A DNA stretch of 64,000 nt. It comes from Bdellovibrionia bacterium (GTDB lineage: Bacteria; Bdellovibrionota; Bdellovibrionia; Bdellovibrionales; JAGQZY01). The notes below the pieces were generated by a model. That model was not told the origin of the DNA and did no database searches. It saw nothing but the letters and a program-made list of their open reading frames with translations. Each line of letters starts with the position of its first letter. Position 1 is the stretch's first letter. Shown in pieces: positions 32,788-40,371 of this stretch. The translations under genes were made by a program, and so were the position numbers. The stretch is taken from assembly GCA_030424715.1 (NCBI GenBank), contig JAUHWH010000001.1:186001-250000 (forward strand), given 5' to 3'.

Positions 32788-34136
32788 AACGATTCCTTAC
32801 TTTGTTGATGCCTATCTGTCTGGTCGTTAAGATAATCAACCTTAACGAGATAGTTGAAAAATTGTTTTAGCTTTTCATTAATATCTAGCTGGGAGAGAGA
32901 TGGCGCTGTCTCGATGAGACCCTCAATCAAAGTCTCACCCACGACAATGCGGTGGTAGTCGCTACCCAGTCTTTGAAAGAGACGCTCTCCGCTATGGGCC
33001 GAGGCCATCATACGCTCGACGATCATCAATAAGATCTTCAACGAAAACGACAGGGCGTAGGGATCATTGTTGATCTTAGATCGCATGTTATCAATGAGAG
33101 AGCCAACACTATGGAAACGCTCTCCCCCTTGTTCGGCCAAGAAATTCTTGATCAGGGTTTGGCAGTGAAAAAGATCGGAAGAGTAATTTTGAAGGTTTCT
33201 TTTTACGATTCGACTATGAAAACTCTCTATATGATGAATTTCTACGCCCATGTTGAGCCATTGAAAGGCAAGCTCCTTAAGGCGTTTCGCTTTCCAGTAG
33301 GCCAAAATATTCCAAAGCTCTGAAACATGGATCTCTTCTTCGACCTCAATGTGAATATCTCCGGGCACAAAGAGTGACTGCTGAGTTGTTGTTTGGAAGA
33401 GGGCAATATTGTATGAACGACTTGTTTGACAAAAAGGTGAAGAGTCCGAGAAACACAGGACGGATTGGTTAAACAAACTCATCTCAGTCTCTTGCACATC
33501 CACAAGAGCCTCACCCAATCCGAAGCTCTCAAACGTCTTTACGTCTTCTTCTCTACACACCACTCTTAGCCACGAGGGCAAGGTGAATTTGTCCACTCCC
33601 TTGATAAGATCGAGAAAGCAGGGGCTCAGTTCGTCTTCTTGATAGGGGTCAACATATACCGATGATGCTTTAACGGTCTTGGAAACAGGTAGGCTCAAAT
33701 CCAGACTGAGCTCTTCAGCAATGTCGTTTACCAGCTCCAAGGACGAAATATCACTTTGCTGCCAGTCTATTTTTAGCACATCAACCGGTGATTCTTTTTC
33801 AAAATATGTGACGAGCCAGCGTCCCCAGGATAGATCGCCGACCTGAGTGATTTTTTTTATCTCAAAGCTGTCCATTTGCTCTAAAAATTGGTCGAGATAG
33901 TCGACCTCCGCGGCATCGGGGGATTTTGCGGAGTGACCAAATAGTTTGTCTTTGTCGACATAGAGAACTGGCTGGTCGATATTAACAAAGGATCGCCAGC
34001 TCTCATCACAAATGAGTACCGTTTCTTGTTGCCAATCTTGGGCTCTGGCAAGGTCCAAGCAATGCAAAATGGCTCCGGGCGAGATTCTTGAGTCAAGGCA
34101 TACAAATAGGTGAACCTCTGGAATGAGCGAAAACAT
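32784..34136 (-). CDS. Hypothetical protein, weakly glycosyltransferase-family-9-like
   Basis: 450 residues, soluble. Two halves each show alternating strand/helix segments (VHLFVCLDSRISPGAILHCL; SVYVDPYQEDELSPCFLDLI; LCFSDSSPFCQTSRSYNIALF), faintly recalling the twin Rossmann-like halves of ADP-heptose-type GT9 proteins, including the order of a DSSPF/N turn before IALF. The catalytic residues of GT9 cannot be confirmed. The last 150 residues are helical. It sits one base after the TPR gene. Proximity to the flagellar cluster raises the possibility of filament modification, but that is inference. Confidence 0.55.
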   Translation of the reverse strand: MFSLIPEVHLFVCLDSRISPGAILHCLDLARAQDWQQETVLICDESWRSFVNIDQPVLYVDKDKLFGHSAKSPDAAEVDYLDQFLEQMDSFEIKKITQVGDLSWGRWLVTYFEKESPVDVLKIDWQQSDISSLELVNDIAEELSLDLSLPVSKTVKASSVYVDPYQEDELSPCFLDLIKGVDKFTLPSWLRVVCREEDVKTFESFGLGEALVDVQETEMSLFNQSVLCFSDSSPFCQTSRSYNIALFQTTTQQSLFVPGDIHIEVEEEIHVSELWNILAYWKAKRLKELAFQWLNMGVEIHHIESFHSRIVKRNLQNYSSDLFHCQTLIKNFLAEQGGERFHSVGSLIDNMRSKINNDPYALSFSLKILLMIVERMMASAHSGERLFQRLGSDYHRIVVGETLIEGLIETAPSLSQLDINEKLKQFFNYLVKVDYLNDQTDRHQQSKESL

Positions 34137-34137
34137 T

Positions 34138-34737
34138 TTATTGGTTCAACCCGTTGGCCAGTTTAATCATATCGGGATCATTTGGAGACTGGTCCAAAAA
34201 AGTCGCGATATATGTGTCCGGCGCATCGATACCATCTTGAATGCACCATTCGTAGTAATGAGTGATTGCAATTTTGTTCTGTGAATTCTCATCGAGTGCG
34301 CGCTGCAGGCAAGCCCTGGCCAAATCATGATCAGCGTGTGCACGATGAACAAGGCCAAGTCCAACCCAGGCCAAGTCACTACTCTTATTTTGTTCGACAA
34401 CGCTGGCAAAGCGATCTTTCGCGGCTCGATACTCACCCTTCTGAATACAGAGAACGCCGTAGTTAACCATCAAGCTTTCGTCTTGACTGTTGATGGCGTT
34501 CGCCAAATTGTATTTTTCTTCGGCCGCTTCAATATCGCCACACTTCAAATAGATATTACCCATATTTTTATAGATTTCGAAAAGAACGGGGTCCTTCTCA
34601 TCAACCACGTCTAGGGCTTGGTGATAGACCTTCAGTGCTGAAGGATAGTCGTTTTGCTTTGAAAATCCGTCTGCGGATTTTAGCAAAGACTCAACGTCTG
34701 AATTTTGATTAATCTGAATTGGGGCGAATGTGTCCAT
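34138..34737 (-). CDS. Tetratricopeptide-repeat protein
   Basis: 199 residues with about four TPR units: DYPSALKVYHQALDVVDEKD, LFEIYKNMGNIYLKCGDIEA, LMVNYGVLCIQKGEYRAAKD, LAWVGLGLVHRAHADHDLAR. No signal peptide. A protein-interaction scaffold heading a six-gene operon with the GT-like protein, an unknown, a kinase, a receiver and rsmD. ATG at 34737 with AGAGG upstream and a sigma-54-type promoter about 35 bases further up. Confidence 0.88.
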   Translation of the reverse strand: MDTFAPIQINQNSDVESLLKSADGFSKQNDYPSALKVYHQALDVVDEKDPVLFEIYKNMGNIYLKCGDIEAAEEKYNLANAINSQDESLMVNYGVLCIQKGEYRAAKDRFASVVEQNKSSDLAWVGLGLVHRAHADHDLARACLQRALDENSQNKIAITHYYEWCIQDGIDAPDTYIATFLDQSPNDPDMIKLANGLNQ

Positions 34738-34769
34738 GGCAAACCTCTTTTCTAAGTCGTTTCTTAGTA

Positions 34770-34788
34770 AAGCAAGTGTGATGCCAAG
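34770..34788 (-). promoter_or_regulatory. Candidate sigma-54 promoter of the TPR/kinase operon
   Basis: Minus strand reads TTGGCA-TCACAC-TTGCTT: the -24 GG and -12 GC are separated by exactly ten bases, and the flanks match TGGCAC-N5-TTGCW in most positions. Start of transcription would be near 34758, about 20 bases before the ATG at 34737. No binding site for an activator was identified upstream. Confidence 0.6.
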
Positions 34789-34911
34789 TGTTTGTCTGCC
34801 TCAAATTATTCGGTTCGCCTTTAAATGCGATCTGAATTTAAATTCCTCGACTTACGGCAAAACGGACTGCGCCAATATCTTTGATGACACAGTCAAAATT
34901 ATGACTCGAAA

Positions 34912-35304
34912 TTATATGGCTTTATATCCATTAAGGACTTTACGCCCCTCTTTGGTCTGGCCAATTTCTTTTATTATCTTTGTTTTTTCATTTTCAATAA
35001 AAGAAATGATTTGTAAGTCTTCTTCCATGATATCGCGAACGTTATCTTTTATTTTACTTAACATTTGTTCCATCTCGTCTTTCTTGGGAGGGTTCAAAGG
35101 CTCCTCCTCCTCAGCGCCACACATCTCGCTGATCCTTTGATCAATGCTCTGTATGTTGAGAAGGATCTGTTCTCTCTTGTTGTACAGTATATCGAGGTTT
35201 TCGAAATGCCGAGCTTTAAATCGGCCCCTCTCTTTTCTTGATTCTTCAAGAAAACGCTCCAAGTAGAAGTTCTTCTCTTTTAGTAATTCTAAGACTGTGC
35301 TCAT
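34912..35304 (-). CDS. Flagellar chaperone-like protein (FlgN/FliT type)
   Basis: 130 residues, all helical. LELLKEKNFYLERFLEESR and the heptad-like middle with ILYNKREQILLNIQSIDQRI match the general pattern of FlgN/FliT export chaperones, which hold hook-associated proteins before secretion. Position directly after fliS, in the fliD-fliS-X order typical for FliT, supports it. Sequence similarity alone is weak. Nine bases separate it from fliS. Confidence 0.65.
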   Translation of the reverse strand: MSTVLELLKEKNFYLERFLEESRKERGRFKARHFENLDILYNKREQILLNIQSIDQRISEMCGAEEEEPLNPPKKDEMEQMLSKIKDNVRDIMEEDLQIISFIENEKTKIIKEIGQTKEGRKVLNGYKAI

Positions 35305-35312
35305 GCTGCCCC

Positions 35313-35699
35313 CTATGCGCCCTTGACTTCTTTTTTCTTTAAAATTTCAACAGCCTCTTTCCATCCATCGTAGAGAGTCTGCAAAATTTTTAACACATTA
35401 TTTAGATGTTCTGTTTTTCCGGTGATATTGGCTCTTGTTAGCTCATCAGTAATGAACATATAGAGCTGCTCAAGATTCTCTGCGACCTCACCACCGACCT
35501 TAAAGTCCAACGTGTTCATTAACTCGAGAATAATGTCGTAAGCCTTGGTTATATTTTCACCTCGAGTGGCGATGTCTTTGTTTTCGGCCGCGATGATCGC
35601 TCGTTTCGTAAACTTGATCGCTCCCTCATAAAGCATCAGTAGAAGTTTTTCACGACTGGCACTCTCTACGGATGTCTTTTTATATTTGGCATATCCCAC
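35313..35699 (-). CDS. fliS: Flagellin export chaperone FliS
   Basis: 128 residues, GTG start at 35699 with AGGGG upstream. YAKYKKTSVESASREKLLLML followed by YEGAIKFTKRA is the family N-terminus; the four-helix pattern continues through NITKAYDIILELMNTLD and LYMFITDELTRANI. FliS binds the C-terminus of flagellin and prevents early polymerisation. It follows fliD by 13 bases. Confidence 0.95.
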   Translation of the reverse strand: MGYAKYKKTSVESASREKLLLMLYEGAIKFTKRAIIAAENKDIATRGENITKAYDIILELMNTLDFKVGGEVAENLEQLYMFITDELTRANITGKTEHLNNVLKILQTLYDGWKEAVEILKKKEVKGA

Positions 35700-35712
35700 T
35701 CAGCTTCCCCTT

Positions 35713-37095
35713 TTATCCCAACTGCAGCCCAGCACCGCCGCCACCACCGCCAAGAGCACCAACGGCACCACTTTGCGCTTGTAAACGACCCATCTGTTCT
35801 TCTAACCTTGAAAACTTTCTCCGCAAGCTCACTTCTTTGCGAGCCAGTAGTCGTTCTTTATTTTCGATATTTTGATCAATGCGGCGCACTCGGTTCTGAA
35901 TCCCACTTTTCCGGTTGCCAATGACACCAAAAGAACCGTTGACAGCCGTGTTGACCATTTCTTTGACCTTATTAATAAAGCCGGAGCCTCGGCTGCCGTC
36001 CCCCCGGAGGAACTTGATCACATCTTGTGGTTGGGTCTGCAACACTTTGTTAAATTTGTCCTCATTGAACTCAAGTGTACCGTTTCTATTAAATTCGACC
36101 CCAAGCTGGGACAATCGACTCACTCCCGGACCCAACGAGTACGATCCCGATTGCAAGAGACTGCGCATTCGCATTTCAATACTTCGCAACATCGAATCTC
36201 CACCCAAAGTTTTTGTGGTGTCGGTGTTTTCATCCATCTGGTTTTGTTGCTGAATAAATCCTAAAACTCCGTTAAGAGAGGTAACAAACTCATTCATCTT
36301 GCCTTTGATGACGTCGAAATCTTCAGAAACGGTCACAGTGACTTCCCGGCCCGGTTCGGCACTGAGGAGGTTGAGATTCACGCCTGGCACAATATCAGCA
36401 AGCTCGCGACTGTTAATTTCGACTTCGAAGCCGTTCAATTTTATGGCGCCGTTTTCTGCTTTGCGCTCTTTATCAAAGAAGAAATCATGATCACCGTCGA
36501 GAAGGTACACCGTCGGAAAAGCAATGTCGTTTTCATCCCCATACTTGTCGCTGCTAAAAATAATTTTATGAGGATAGTCACTATCATTAGAGTCTTTGAT
36601 AACATTCGCGCGAATGCCAACACCCGACTGATTAACGGCCTTTGCAACACCTTCAAGAGTGTTGTTGGAATCGTTGATATAGACCTCTTTCTCGCCATCT
36701 GGAGTTTCAAACTTTAGATAACCCACACCGACCTGTGTTCGATCTCGATCCGGAAAGCCATTCGTCATACGGCCGGCATTTTTCGGAAGCTTTAGAACCT
36801 CTAAGGCCCATGAGCCCGTCTGCACGTTCGCCGGATCAACCGCGCCGGAGAGAATGCCCTCTCTCGAGAAACCCAAGGAATAGTCTTTGAAGCCACCTGT
36901 TCCGATGATATTTTTCATGGAGTCTCCGACTTTTCTAAGGCGAGTTTCAAGGTCCCCCACAAGATCAAGCTTGGCATTGAGCTTGCCCTTTTTGGACTCC
37001 ATGTTTTGTATAGGAATGCGTTCGCTGGCCATCAACTGCTCAACGATGTTGGGCGGTAAGCCCGATGCAATTCCCCCGAAACGAATAGGTGGCAA
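35713..37095 (-). CDS. fliD: Flagellar filament cap protein FliD (HAP2)
   Basis: 460 residues from a TTG at 37095, supported by AAGGAGG four to five bases before it. The N-terminal FliD domain begins IRFGGIASGLPPNIVEQLMAS and the C-terminal domain includes FNRNGTLEFNEDKFNKVL and a helical end (NKVKEMVNTAVNG, IDQNIENKERLLARKE). The extreme C-terminus is an unusual Gly-rich tail (ALGGGGGGAGLQLG). FliD caps the filament and folds incoming flagellin. A sigma-28-type motif lies about 120 bases upstream. Confidence 0.96.
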   Translation of the reverse strand: MPPIRFGGIASGLPPNIVEQLMASERIPIQNMESKKGKLNAKLDLVGDLETRLRKVGDSMKNIIGTGGFKDYSLGFSREGILSGAVDPANVQTGSWALEVLKLPKNAGRMTNGFPDRDRTQVGVGYLKFETPDGEKEVYINDSNNTLEGVAKAVNQSGVGIRANVIKDSNDSDYPHKIIFSSDKYGDENDIAFPTVYLLDGDHDFFFDKERKAENGAIKLNGFEVEINSRELADIVPGVNLNLLSAEPGREVTVTVSEDFDVIKGKMNEFVTSLNGVLGFIQQQNQMDENTDTTKTLGGDSMLRSIEMRMRSLLQSGSYSLGPGVSRLSQLGVEFNRNGTLEFNEDKFNKVLQTQPQDVIKFLRGDGSRGSGFINKVKEMVNTAVNGSFGVIGNRKSGIQNRVRRIDQNIENKERLLARKEVSLRRKFSRLEEQMGRLQAQSGAVGALGGGGGGAGLQLG

Positions 37096-37214
37096 AGATC
37101 CTCCTTGATTCTTTCCTTCATTATGCCTGATTTTAAAGGGTTTCTGTGAGTCATTAATATGTCACAGACAAAAGCAAATAGTGCCTTGATAAGGCTCTGA
37201 TTTCATTAAGGTGG

Positions 37215-37242
37215 GTTTCGGGGTGACATAATTTTGACTTTT
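37215..37242 (-). promoter_or_regulatory. Candidate sigma-28 (FliA) promoter of fliD
   Basis: Minus strand: AAAAGTCA (37242-37235), 12 bases, CCCGAAAC (37222-37215). The whole element is closely alike to the one before the flagellin gene at 39005-39832, including the shared TCACCCCGA. It leaves an untranslated leader of about 110 bases before fliD, in which I saw no other feature. Confidence 0.6.
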
Positions 37243-37271
37243 CGAAAAACCAGTCAATGGTCGATAGACCG

Positions 37272-37640
37272 CTATGCTGACTTGTCTACAAGGTGAATGG
37301 TATCGCCTTGGGCATTCTTTAAGAAAAAAAACAGGTCCCTTTCGACAAAGCGCTTAACCACTTTACCCTCAGGATCTTCAACTTTTACAACCCGCTGTCC
37401 ATTCTCTTCGTAGAGTTTGACCAACAAACCATTTTTCTGGATCCCGTCGTGAGCACGTATTTTTTCTAAAACTTGCTCAAGCTCCTCTTCAGACAAAGCT
37501 CTGTGAGCTTCTCCCTCGGAAAAGAGTTGTTCTCCATTGGCCTCACGATCGTCCGTCTGATCAGACTTAATCGTCTTTGCAGCCTCTACTTTTTCTTTAC
37601 CCAGCACGGTTGCGGGGTTTGAAACAGATCGAATATTCAT
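37272..37640 (-). CDS. flaG: FlaG-family flagellar protein
   Basis: 122 residues. The C-terminal half (LLVKLYEENGQRVVKVEDPEG then KVVKRFVERDLFFFL) matches the FlaG pattern of V.V.D..TGEVIRQIP. The N-terminal half is low complexity and acidic. FlaG proteins limit filament length in several bacteria. ATG at 37640 has no Shine-Dalgarno and lies seven bases after a sigma-28 -10 element, so the mRNA may be leaderless. It sits between a flagellin gene and fliD. Confidence 0.82.
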   Translation of the reverse strand: MNIRSVSNPATVLGKEKVEAAKTIKSDQTDDREANGEQLFSEGEAHRALSEEELEQVLEKIRAHDGIQKNGLLVKLYEENGQRVVKVEDPEGKVVKRFVERDLFFFLKNAQGDTIHLVDKSA

Positions 37641-37647
37641 TACTATC

Positions 37648-37674
37648 TTATCGGAATGTTAAGCAAATACTTAA
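37648..37674 (-). promoter_or_regulatory. Candidate sigma-28 (FliA) promoter of flaG
   Basis: Minus strand: TTAAGTAT (37674-37667), 11 bases, TCCGATAA (37655-37648). The -10 matches GCCGATAA in seven of eight positions and the -35 matches TAAAGTTT in six. Seven bases separate the -10 from the flaG ATG. Confidence 0.7.
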
Positions 37675-37695
37675 ATTCCCCATTTTCCAAAATAA

Positions 37696-37714
37696 CGGGA
37701 GGGAAACCCTCCCG
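37696..37714 (-). terminator. Rho-independent terminator after flagellin gene
   Basis: CGGGAGGG / CCCTCCCG, eight base pairs with a three-base loop, followed on the minus strand by TTATTTTGG. It lies 22 bases past the flagellin stop at 37737, separating this gene from the flaG promoter. Confidence 0.8.
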
Positions 37715-37736
37715 CAGGTGGAAGAATGGCACGGTT

Positions 37737-38570
37737 TTAGCCTATAAGTTTCAAGGCCATTTGTGGGTTTGCATTGGCCTGACTCAATACTGAAGTCGTG
37801 GCACTTTGCAAAATGTTATTTTTGGTCAGTTCCGCCGCCGAAGCTGCAATGTCGGCATCTCTCACACGTGAGTTCGCTGCTGACATGCTCTCGATGGAGG
37901 TGTCGATGTTCTCGGTGGTCATGGTCAATCGGTTTTGTAAGGCACCGATACTAGCACGATAACCGTTCACCTGATTCAAGGCTGCATCAATATCTTCAAG
38001 AGCAGTGCGAGCACCACTTTTATCGGAGATATCTAAACCACCCAAACCAAGGGAGCCGAGAGTGACATCGTTCTCACTTGGATCAAATGAGATCGAGTTC
38101 ATTTCTGGGTCAGAATGAATCCCAACCTGAAAATCAATACTCTCGCTACTTCCATCAAGAAGCTTTTGAGATCCAAACTGTGTCGAATCAGCGATCCGAT
38201 CAATTTCAGATTTCAATTGATCTACCTCTTTCTGGATGAAACCTCTTTCTTGATCACCAATCGTGTCTGAAGAAGACTGAATGGAGAGTTCACGAAAGCG
38301 AGTCAATATGTTACTCACCTCAGAAAGTCCGCCCTCGGCCACTTGCACAAATGAAATACCATCTTGGGTGTTTCGTTGCGCCTGCTTATAAGAGCGAATA
38401 TCAGATTTCAATCCTTCTGATATTGACAATCCCGCTGCATCATCGGCAGCTTTGGTGATTCTTGAACCTGATGACAATTGGGCCATCGCTTTGTTCGCTT
38501 GTCTTTGTGTTCCATTCAAAGCTTTTTGGGCTGAGAGTGAGGGAACGTTCGTTGCTATCCTTAGAGCCAT
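37737..38570 (-). CDS. fliC: Flagellin
   Basis: 277 residues, only the conserved D0/D1 ends without a variable outer domain. N-terminus ALRIATNVPSLSAQKAL, then LSSGSRITKAADDAAGLSIS, NTQDGISFVQVAEGGL; C-terminus SRVRDADIAASAAELTKNNI and QANANPQMALKLIG. Secreted by the flagellar type III apparatus. Strong AAGGAGG before the ATG. One of four flagellin paralogues here. A weak sigma-28 motif lies at 38728-38754. Confidence 0.97.
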   Translation of the reverse strand: MALRIATNVPSLSAQKALNGTQRQANKAMAQLSSGSRITKAADDAAGLSISEGLKSDIRSYKQAQRNTQDGISFVQVAEGGLSEVSNILTRFRELSIQSSSDTIGDQERGFIQKEVDQLKSEIDRIADSTQFGSQKLLDGSSESIDFQVGIHSDPEMNSISFDPSENDVTLGSLGLGGLDISDKSGARTALEDIDAALNQVNGYRASIGALQNRLTMTTENIDTSIESMSAANSRVRDADIAASAAELTKNNILQSATTSVLSQANANPQMALKLIG

Positions 38571-38727
38571 TTCTTCCTCCTTATGAAATCTAAGTTGCTA
38601 ATCTTTCAATCCGCCACATGCGAATTGATTGTTGAAACCATGTGGTTCCTCATTTTTGTAAATGTTCGGGAAGATTAAGGACGAATTGTCTTCGTAGGCC
38701 CTAAACCCCCCGGCACTGACAACACAC

Positions 38728-38754
38728 CTTTCGGCGAGTTGGCTCTGGACTGAA
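38728..38754 (-). promoter_or_regulatory. Weak candidate sigma-28 promoter of flagellin 37737-38570
   Basis: Minus strand: TTCAGTCC (38754-38747), 11 bases, GCCGAAAG (38735-38728). Each half matches the consensus in about five to six of eight positions; the spacing is exact, and the -35 resembles the TAAAGTCC in front of the flagellin at 48141. Confidence 0.4.
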
Positions 38755-38930
38755 GCCTTGCCATCAAAAAGTCCTGTGATTTTTTTATCACCAGCCTTAA
38801 GATCAGGGGTAAATAGTCCAGAACCATTAATGATTTTAGTAGCTTAGAGAATTTGAGAGAATCATCGAGAAAAAGCACAAAAAATAGGGATGCAAAAAAT
38901 ATCGACAAAAAAAGAAACTTTTAACGAAAA

Positions 38931-38956
38931 GAAGAGGAGTTCGTAAACTCCTCTTC
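38931..38956 (-). terminator. Rho-independent terminator after flagellin 39005-39832
   Basis: GAAGAGGAGTT / AACTCCTCTTC, a perfect 11-base-pair stem with a four-base loop, followed on the minus strand by TTTTCGTT. It lies about 50 bases past the stop codon. Confidence 0.82.
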
Positions 38957-39004
38957 GCGGTATGAAGTTCTAACTAGGACTCAATGTCCTATATATACAG
39001 GCCA

Positions 39005-39832
39005 CTACCCGATCAAACTCAAAGCCGAGGCTTTTGATTGATTCGCCTGCGCCAGCATTCCAATGGAAGCTTGCTGGAGAATTTGTGCGGAGGTGAACTC
39101 AGCCGACTCCGCAGCAATATCGGCGTCTCGAATTCTTGAGTTTGCCGCTGAAATACTTTCGTGGGAGGTGTCCAAGTTCGCAATCGTTGAGTCTAACCGG
39201 TTCTGCAAGGCACCAAAGTGGGACCTCATGCTTCCAACTTGGTCGATCGCATCATCTAAGGTCTCGAGAGCGTCTCGCGATCCCGACTTGTCACTGAGAT
39301 CCAACCCACTCACATCCAGCGCACTGGTGGTAGCGTCCGCTTGTGAATTGTAGCGGATCACTGAACTTTCAGAACCATCGACCCCGACCTGGAACTCCAT
39401 CTCATCAAGGGTTCCGTCGAGCAGGTTTTTGTCACCGAACCTGGTGCTCCCGGCAATTCTGTCTATCTCTTCCAGAAGTTGCTCTTTCTCCTGGTCGATG
39501 AATCCTCGTTCGGTATCACCGACGGTATCACTGGCACTTTGCACACTAAGCTCTCTCAAACGAACCAGTATGTTGTTCACTTCATTCAAACTACCCTCAC
39601 CGACTTGAATGAACGAAATAGCATCTTCGGCATTTCGTTTGGCCATTCGGTTTCCGCGATTCTGGGCTTTTAAATTTTCTGAAATAGCCAAGCCGGCCGC
39701 ATCATCGGCAGCCGAATTGATTCGGCTTCCTGAGGCAAGTGCCTTCATTGACTTTAGACTTCTGCTTTCTTGGGACGATAACTGCCTTTGCGCATTTATC
39801 GATGCTAGATTCGTGTTTATTCTTAGACTCAT
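39005..39832 (-). CDS. fliC: Flagellin
   Basis: 275 residues, D0/D1 only. Starts SLRINTNLASINAQRQL and has LASGSRINSAADDAAGLAIS and NAEDAISFIQVGEGSL; ends SRIRDADIAAESAEFTSAQI and LAQANQSKASALSLIG. It differs clearly from its neighbour at 37737, so it is a diverged paralogue and not a recent copy. GGAGG precedes the ATG. A good sigma-28 motif lies about 135 bases upstream. Confidence 0.97.
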   Translation of the reverse strand: MSLRINTNLASINAQRQLSSQESRSLKSMKALASGSRINSAADDAAGLAISENLKAQNRGNRMAKRNAEDAISFIQVGEGSLNEVNNILVRLRELSVQSASDTVGDTERGFIDQEKEQLLEEIDRIAGSTRFGDKNLLDGTLDEMEFQVGVDGSESSVIRYNSQADATTSALDVSGLDLSDKSGSRDALETLDDAIDQVGSMRSHFGALQNRLDSTIANLDTSHESISAANSRIRDADIAAESAEFTSAQILQQASIGMLAQANQSKASALSLIG

Positions 39833-39967
39833 GGTAACCTCCTACTGACAGCCTTCTCTTCCTGAAGAACTACTGACGTGAACCACGCATCCATGCGCTT
39901 TTATAGCTGTTGTTAATGTTAAGAAGGGGAGAGTTTTCTTAGTTGATCGATCGATCCTTCAGGACTT

Positions 39968-39995
39968 TAATCGGGGTGATATAAAATTTACTTTA
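39968..39995 (-). promoter_or_regulatory. Candidate sigma-28 (FliA) promoter of flagellin 39005-39832
   Basis: Minus strand: TAAAGTAA (39995-39988), 12 bases, CCCGATTA (39975-39968). The -35 is nearly perfect. The element closely matches the fliD promoter. It implies an untranslated leader of about 130 bases. Confidence 0.7.
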
Positions 39996-40371
39996 GTTTT
40001 TTTCGCAAAAAACGGGGAACTTATTATCGCTTTCTCATTACGAACCAAAAATTGTTTCAATACGATACTGGGCACCATCATGGTGTCGACTAAAAGTGAC
40101 AATCGATAAGTGGTTTCAAAGGGATATGTAAGAATTTGTTATGGAAGAGGCAAATCCACGCGTACTGGCAAAGAGAGCCTATCCTCCCCCAGATGACAGA
40201 ACCTAGCAAGGTGGATTGTCAGTCGGGCGTGACACGACCTCCACCCCTCTTTCCAACCAGTGCCCATAGTTGCAGAATTGTGAATACGAACCCGAGGCTT
40301 GTATTGCGACAATGTGTTCGAACAGACGGAGCAGGTTCCACCTATCACCCCATTAAAAAAGCAGTGCTGTT
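39996..40371. other. Intergenic region without recognisable gene
   Basis: About 375 bases between the flagellin promoter and the end of the HD-domain gene. It contains a short perfect inverted repeat, CACCAT-C-ATGGTG, near 40073-40085. Frames on either strand look like chance: no ribosome-binding site and odd composition. Confidence 0.4.

Larger units (their letters stand above)
38571..39004. other. Inter-flagellin regulatory region
   Basis: 434 bases between two minus-strand flagellin genes. It holds the terminator of the upstream gene (38931-38956), the weak sigma-28 motif for the downstream gene (38728-38754) and a roughly 155-base untranslated leader. A minus-strand frame at 38675-38908 crosses the promoter and has no ribosome-binding site, so I do not call it. 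Confidence 0.6.

Noticed and set aside
38675-38908. Minus-strand frame between the two flagellin genes
   Set aside because: It spans a candidate promoter and starts with GTG without a ribosome-binding site.
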